From Rhynchopus euleeides (lineage: Eukaryota; Euglenozoa; Diplonemea; Diplonemida; Diplonemidae), in assembly GCA_963210315.1 (NCBI GenBank), contig OY723304.1:1054001-1118000 (forward strand): DNA of 64,000 nucleotides. The letters are read 5' to 3'. Below are positions 62,707 to 64,000 of this stretch, piece after piece. Each line of letters starts with the position of its first letter. Positions within the stretch are counted from its first letter, which is position 1. A program made the position numbers and the translations under genes. Under the pieces are notes generated by a model, which saw only the letters and a program-made list of their open reading frames with translations, had not been told where the DNA came from and searched no databases.

Positions 62707-63250
62707 ATGAGCCGAGACAAGACTGCTCCGGCCCCTGCAGAAACGGGGATGGATCAGCTCTGCACCGACATAGAGGTGCTGCTGGTGTGGCCCTTCGGAG
62801 ACCACTGGCCACTACGAACAGCCGTGCGACGTGCTTGGTGGCAGCGATGGCGATGGGGATCTGTCATAGGCAGATGCTAATACTCACACTGTGCTCATCG
62901 AGATCCCCCAGTACGGGCCTTCCCCCTCCCACATCTGTGGGCTCTCCCAAGCTCGGCAGCTTCCCAAGGGCACCATGAAGCTGGGAGTGCTGCGCGTCAC
63001 GGCTCGTCAGGAAAGCGATGCGTCTTTCCATGACTGACGTCATCGACTGACCTGAAGTGTTCCGCGAGCTGTTCGGCGACAGTTCTTACGTTGCCATCGA
63101 CATCGAGAGAATCCACACAATAATGGGGAGGAGCTGTGCTGAAGCGACGGTGAACATAGCTTCGACTCCTCGGCGAGTCGGAGAACCCTGGCAAGCGACT
63201 ATAGGGGGTGGGAGGAGTGGGGCGGGGGTGGGGTGGGGTGGGAGGGTGTG
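62707..63250 (+). pseudogene. Coding relic head-to-head with LRRC49
   Basis: An ATG at 62707 opens MSRDKTAPAPAETGMDQLCT and VLLVWPFGDHWPLRTAVRRA. After a plausible intron with CTAAT branch point and CCCCAG acceptor (near 62919), coding resumes as YGPSPSHICGLSQARQLPKG and MKLGVLRVTARQESDASFHD to a stop at 63035. In another frame it continues VFRELFGDSSYVAIDIERIH and NIASTPRRVGEPWQATIG. The break around 63035-63055 is too short for an intron, so the gene is probably frameshifted. No family recognised. Confidence 0.4.
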
Positions 63251-64000
63251 ATTTACTCGCCTCGTGCGACATCTCACTGCTGCAACCACACCGCTGCAAC
63301 ACAGTGACTGTGTTTTGTGACAAATGAACCTCCCAGATAAAAATAGAACCGTCGATTCAGTTCTGCCTTTTGCTCCATTTCTCTCTCTACAAACCCAGCG
63401 GATCGTGCCATGGCGGTTGCGCCGCCTTCACACACACAAAATGGGGCAAATAAAAAGCGAAAAAGAAGCCAGGCAATTCTTCTTCGGGCGAAATATAATA
63501 CGCGTGGCAAAAAAAATGGAAGAAAGAAACAGCTCCTCTAACCCTTTAGGAGTTATCTACACATATATGTGTAGATAACTCAGATTTTTTTGGCCACTGG
63601 CACTCAGGCACTTTCTACTCGGAATTTTTGCCCGATTTTTTTTATGGTGAACTCGGATGTCGCAGTTCTTTCCACGAACGCCGGAGACAAAAATGGGCAC
63701 GCCAAAGGGCAAATGTTTGTTGCGAGTGCGAAACTTGGAAAAAACGAAAATTTCCGGGAATCGGGATTTTTTTGGGATCTGGGCACTTTGGGTTATTACC
63801 TGGGCAAAGTGTCTTCTACTACGACTTTTTCAAGATTTTTTTTATGGTGAACTGTTCCGAACTCAACGCGTCGTATTCTCGCAAAGAACACACATTTTTC
63901 CGGTTTTGTTTGTGCGCACTATGCAATATATCTGTTCATGGAATTATGTATGTTGCACTGCACGCTGCCAACAGCCTATTGTTTACTGTCACAAGCAAGA
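63251..64000. other. Intergenic with one perfect palindrome and a direct repeat
   Basis: No gene seen. The palindrome at 63550-63581 is listed separately. GATTTTTTTTATGGTGAACT occurs twice, at about 63636-63655 and 63834-63853. Confidence 0.5.
63550..63581. repeat. Perfect 32-bp palindrome
   Basis: GAGTTATCTACACATA and its exact complement, with no loop. It could be a factor-binding dyad or a hairpin in RNA; with no neighbouring gene its role is unknown. Confidence 0.85.

Overview
This is nuclear DNA of a microbial eukaryote, with few genes and many repeats. Four long frames have clear protein signatures: a U1/matrin-type zinc finger protein (29.5-30.4 kb), an OTU-protease/FYVE-like protein (44.0-46.1 kb), a TRF4-type nucleotidyltransferase (56.5-58.2 kb) and an LRRC49 orthologue (60.0-62.6 kb). 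All four read on the minus strand. A GTATGT splice donor in the TRF4-type gene and an LRRC49-type tubulin-polyglutamylase subunit point to an intron-bearing, cilium-building protist. The low gene density, Ser/Gly/Ala-rich proteins and dozens of long G or C homopolymers would suit a chromerid alga such as Chromera velia. That assignment is inference only; no organelle, rRNA or tRNA marker is present.

Most of 0-54 kb is a mosaic of repeats. At least eleven inverted-repeat elements are each bounded by the dinucleotide TA. Many of them begin with a run of G or C: 13146-16150, 18816-21861, 20016-21543, 26578-27487, 33775-34346, 34349-35528, 36337-37658, 37864-38208, 38352-39153, 51704-52874 and 52877-54024. 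Several are nested. Two larger elements with CACGG...CCGTG ends and 2-bp target duplications (13001-16710 and 36200-39291) host four of them inside TACATGTA-rich arms. A separate 1-kb element (3175-4177) has perfect 12-bp ends and a 5-bp target duplication. One element (34349-35528) is a near-perfect 1.18-kb foldback. I see no recognisable transposase in any of them, but most carry short coding-like segments, so they look like non-autonomous elements that have captured host sequence.

A 40-bp GC-rich hairpin unit occurs eleven times, often in pairs 160-175 bp apart. A 500-bp block containing it is present at both 1-501 and 10113-10608. A 1.2-kb copy of the 36337-37658 element (about 46062-47236) abuts the start codon of the OTU gene and is joined to a second copy of the 2152-2596 GGACATGTCC repeat.

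The last 10 kb is quieter and holds the two best conserved host genes plus decayed coding relics at 58707-59428 and 62707-63250. The TRF4-type protein is notable because its fold signatures are intact while two of the three catalytic aspartates are replaced. The genes do not form an evident pathway. LRRC49 implies microtubule glutamylation at cilia, and the TRF4-like protein implies RNA tailing or a regulatory, non-catalytic derivative of it.
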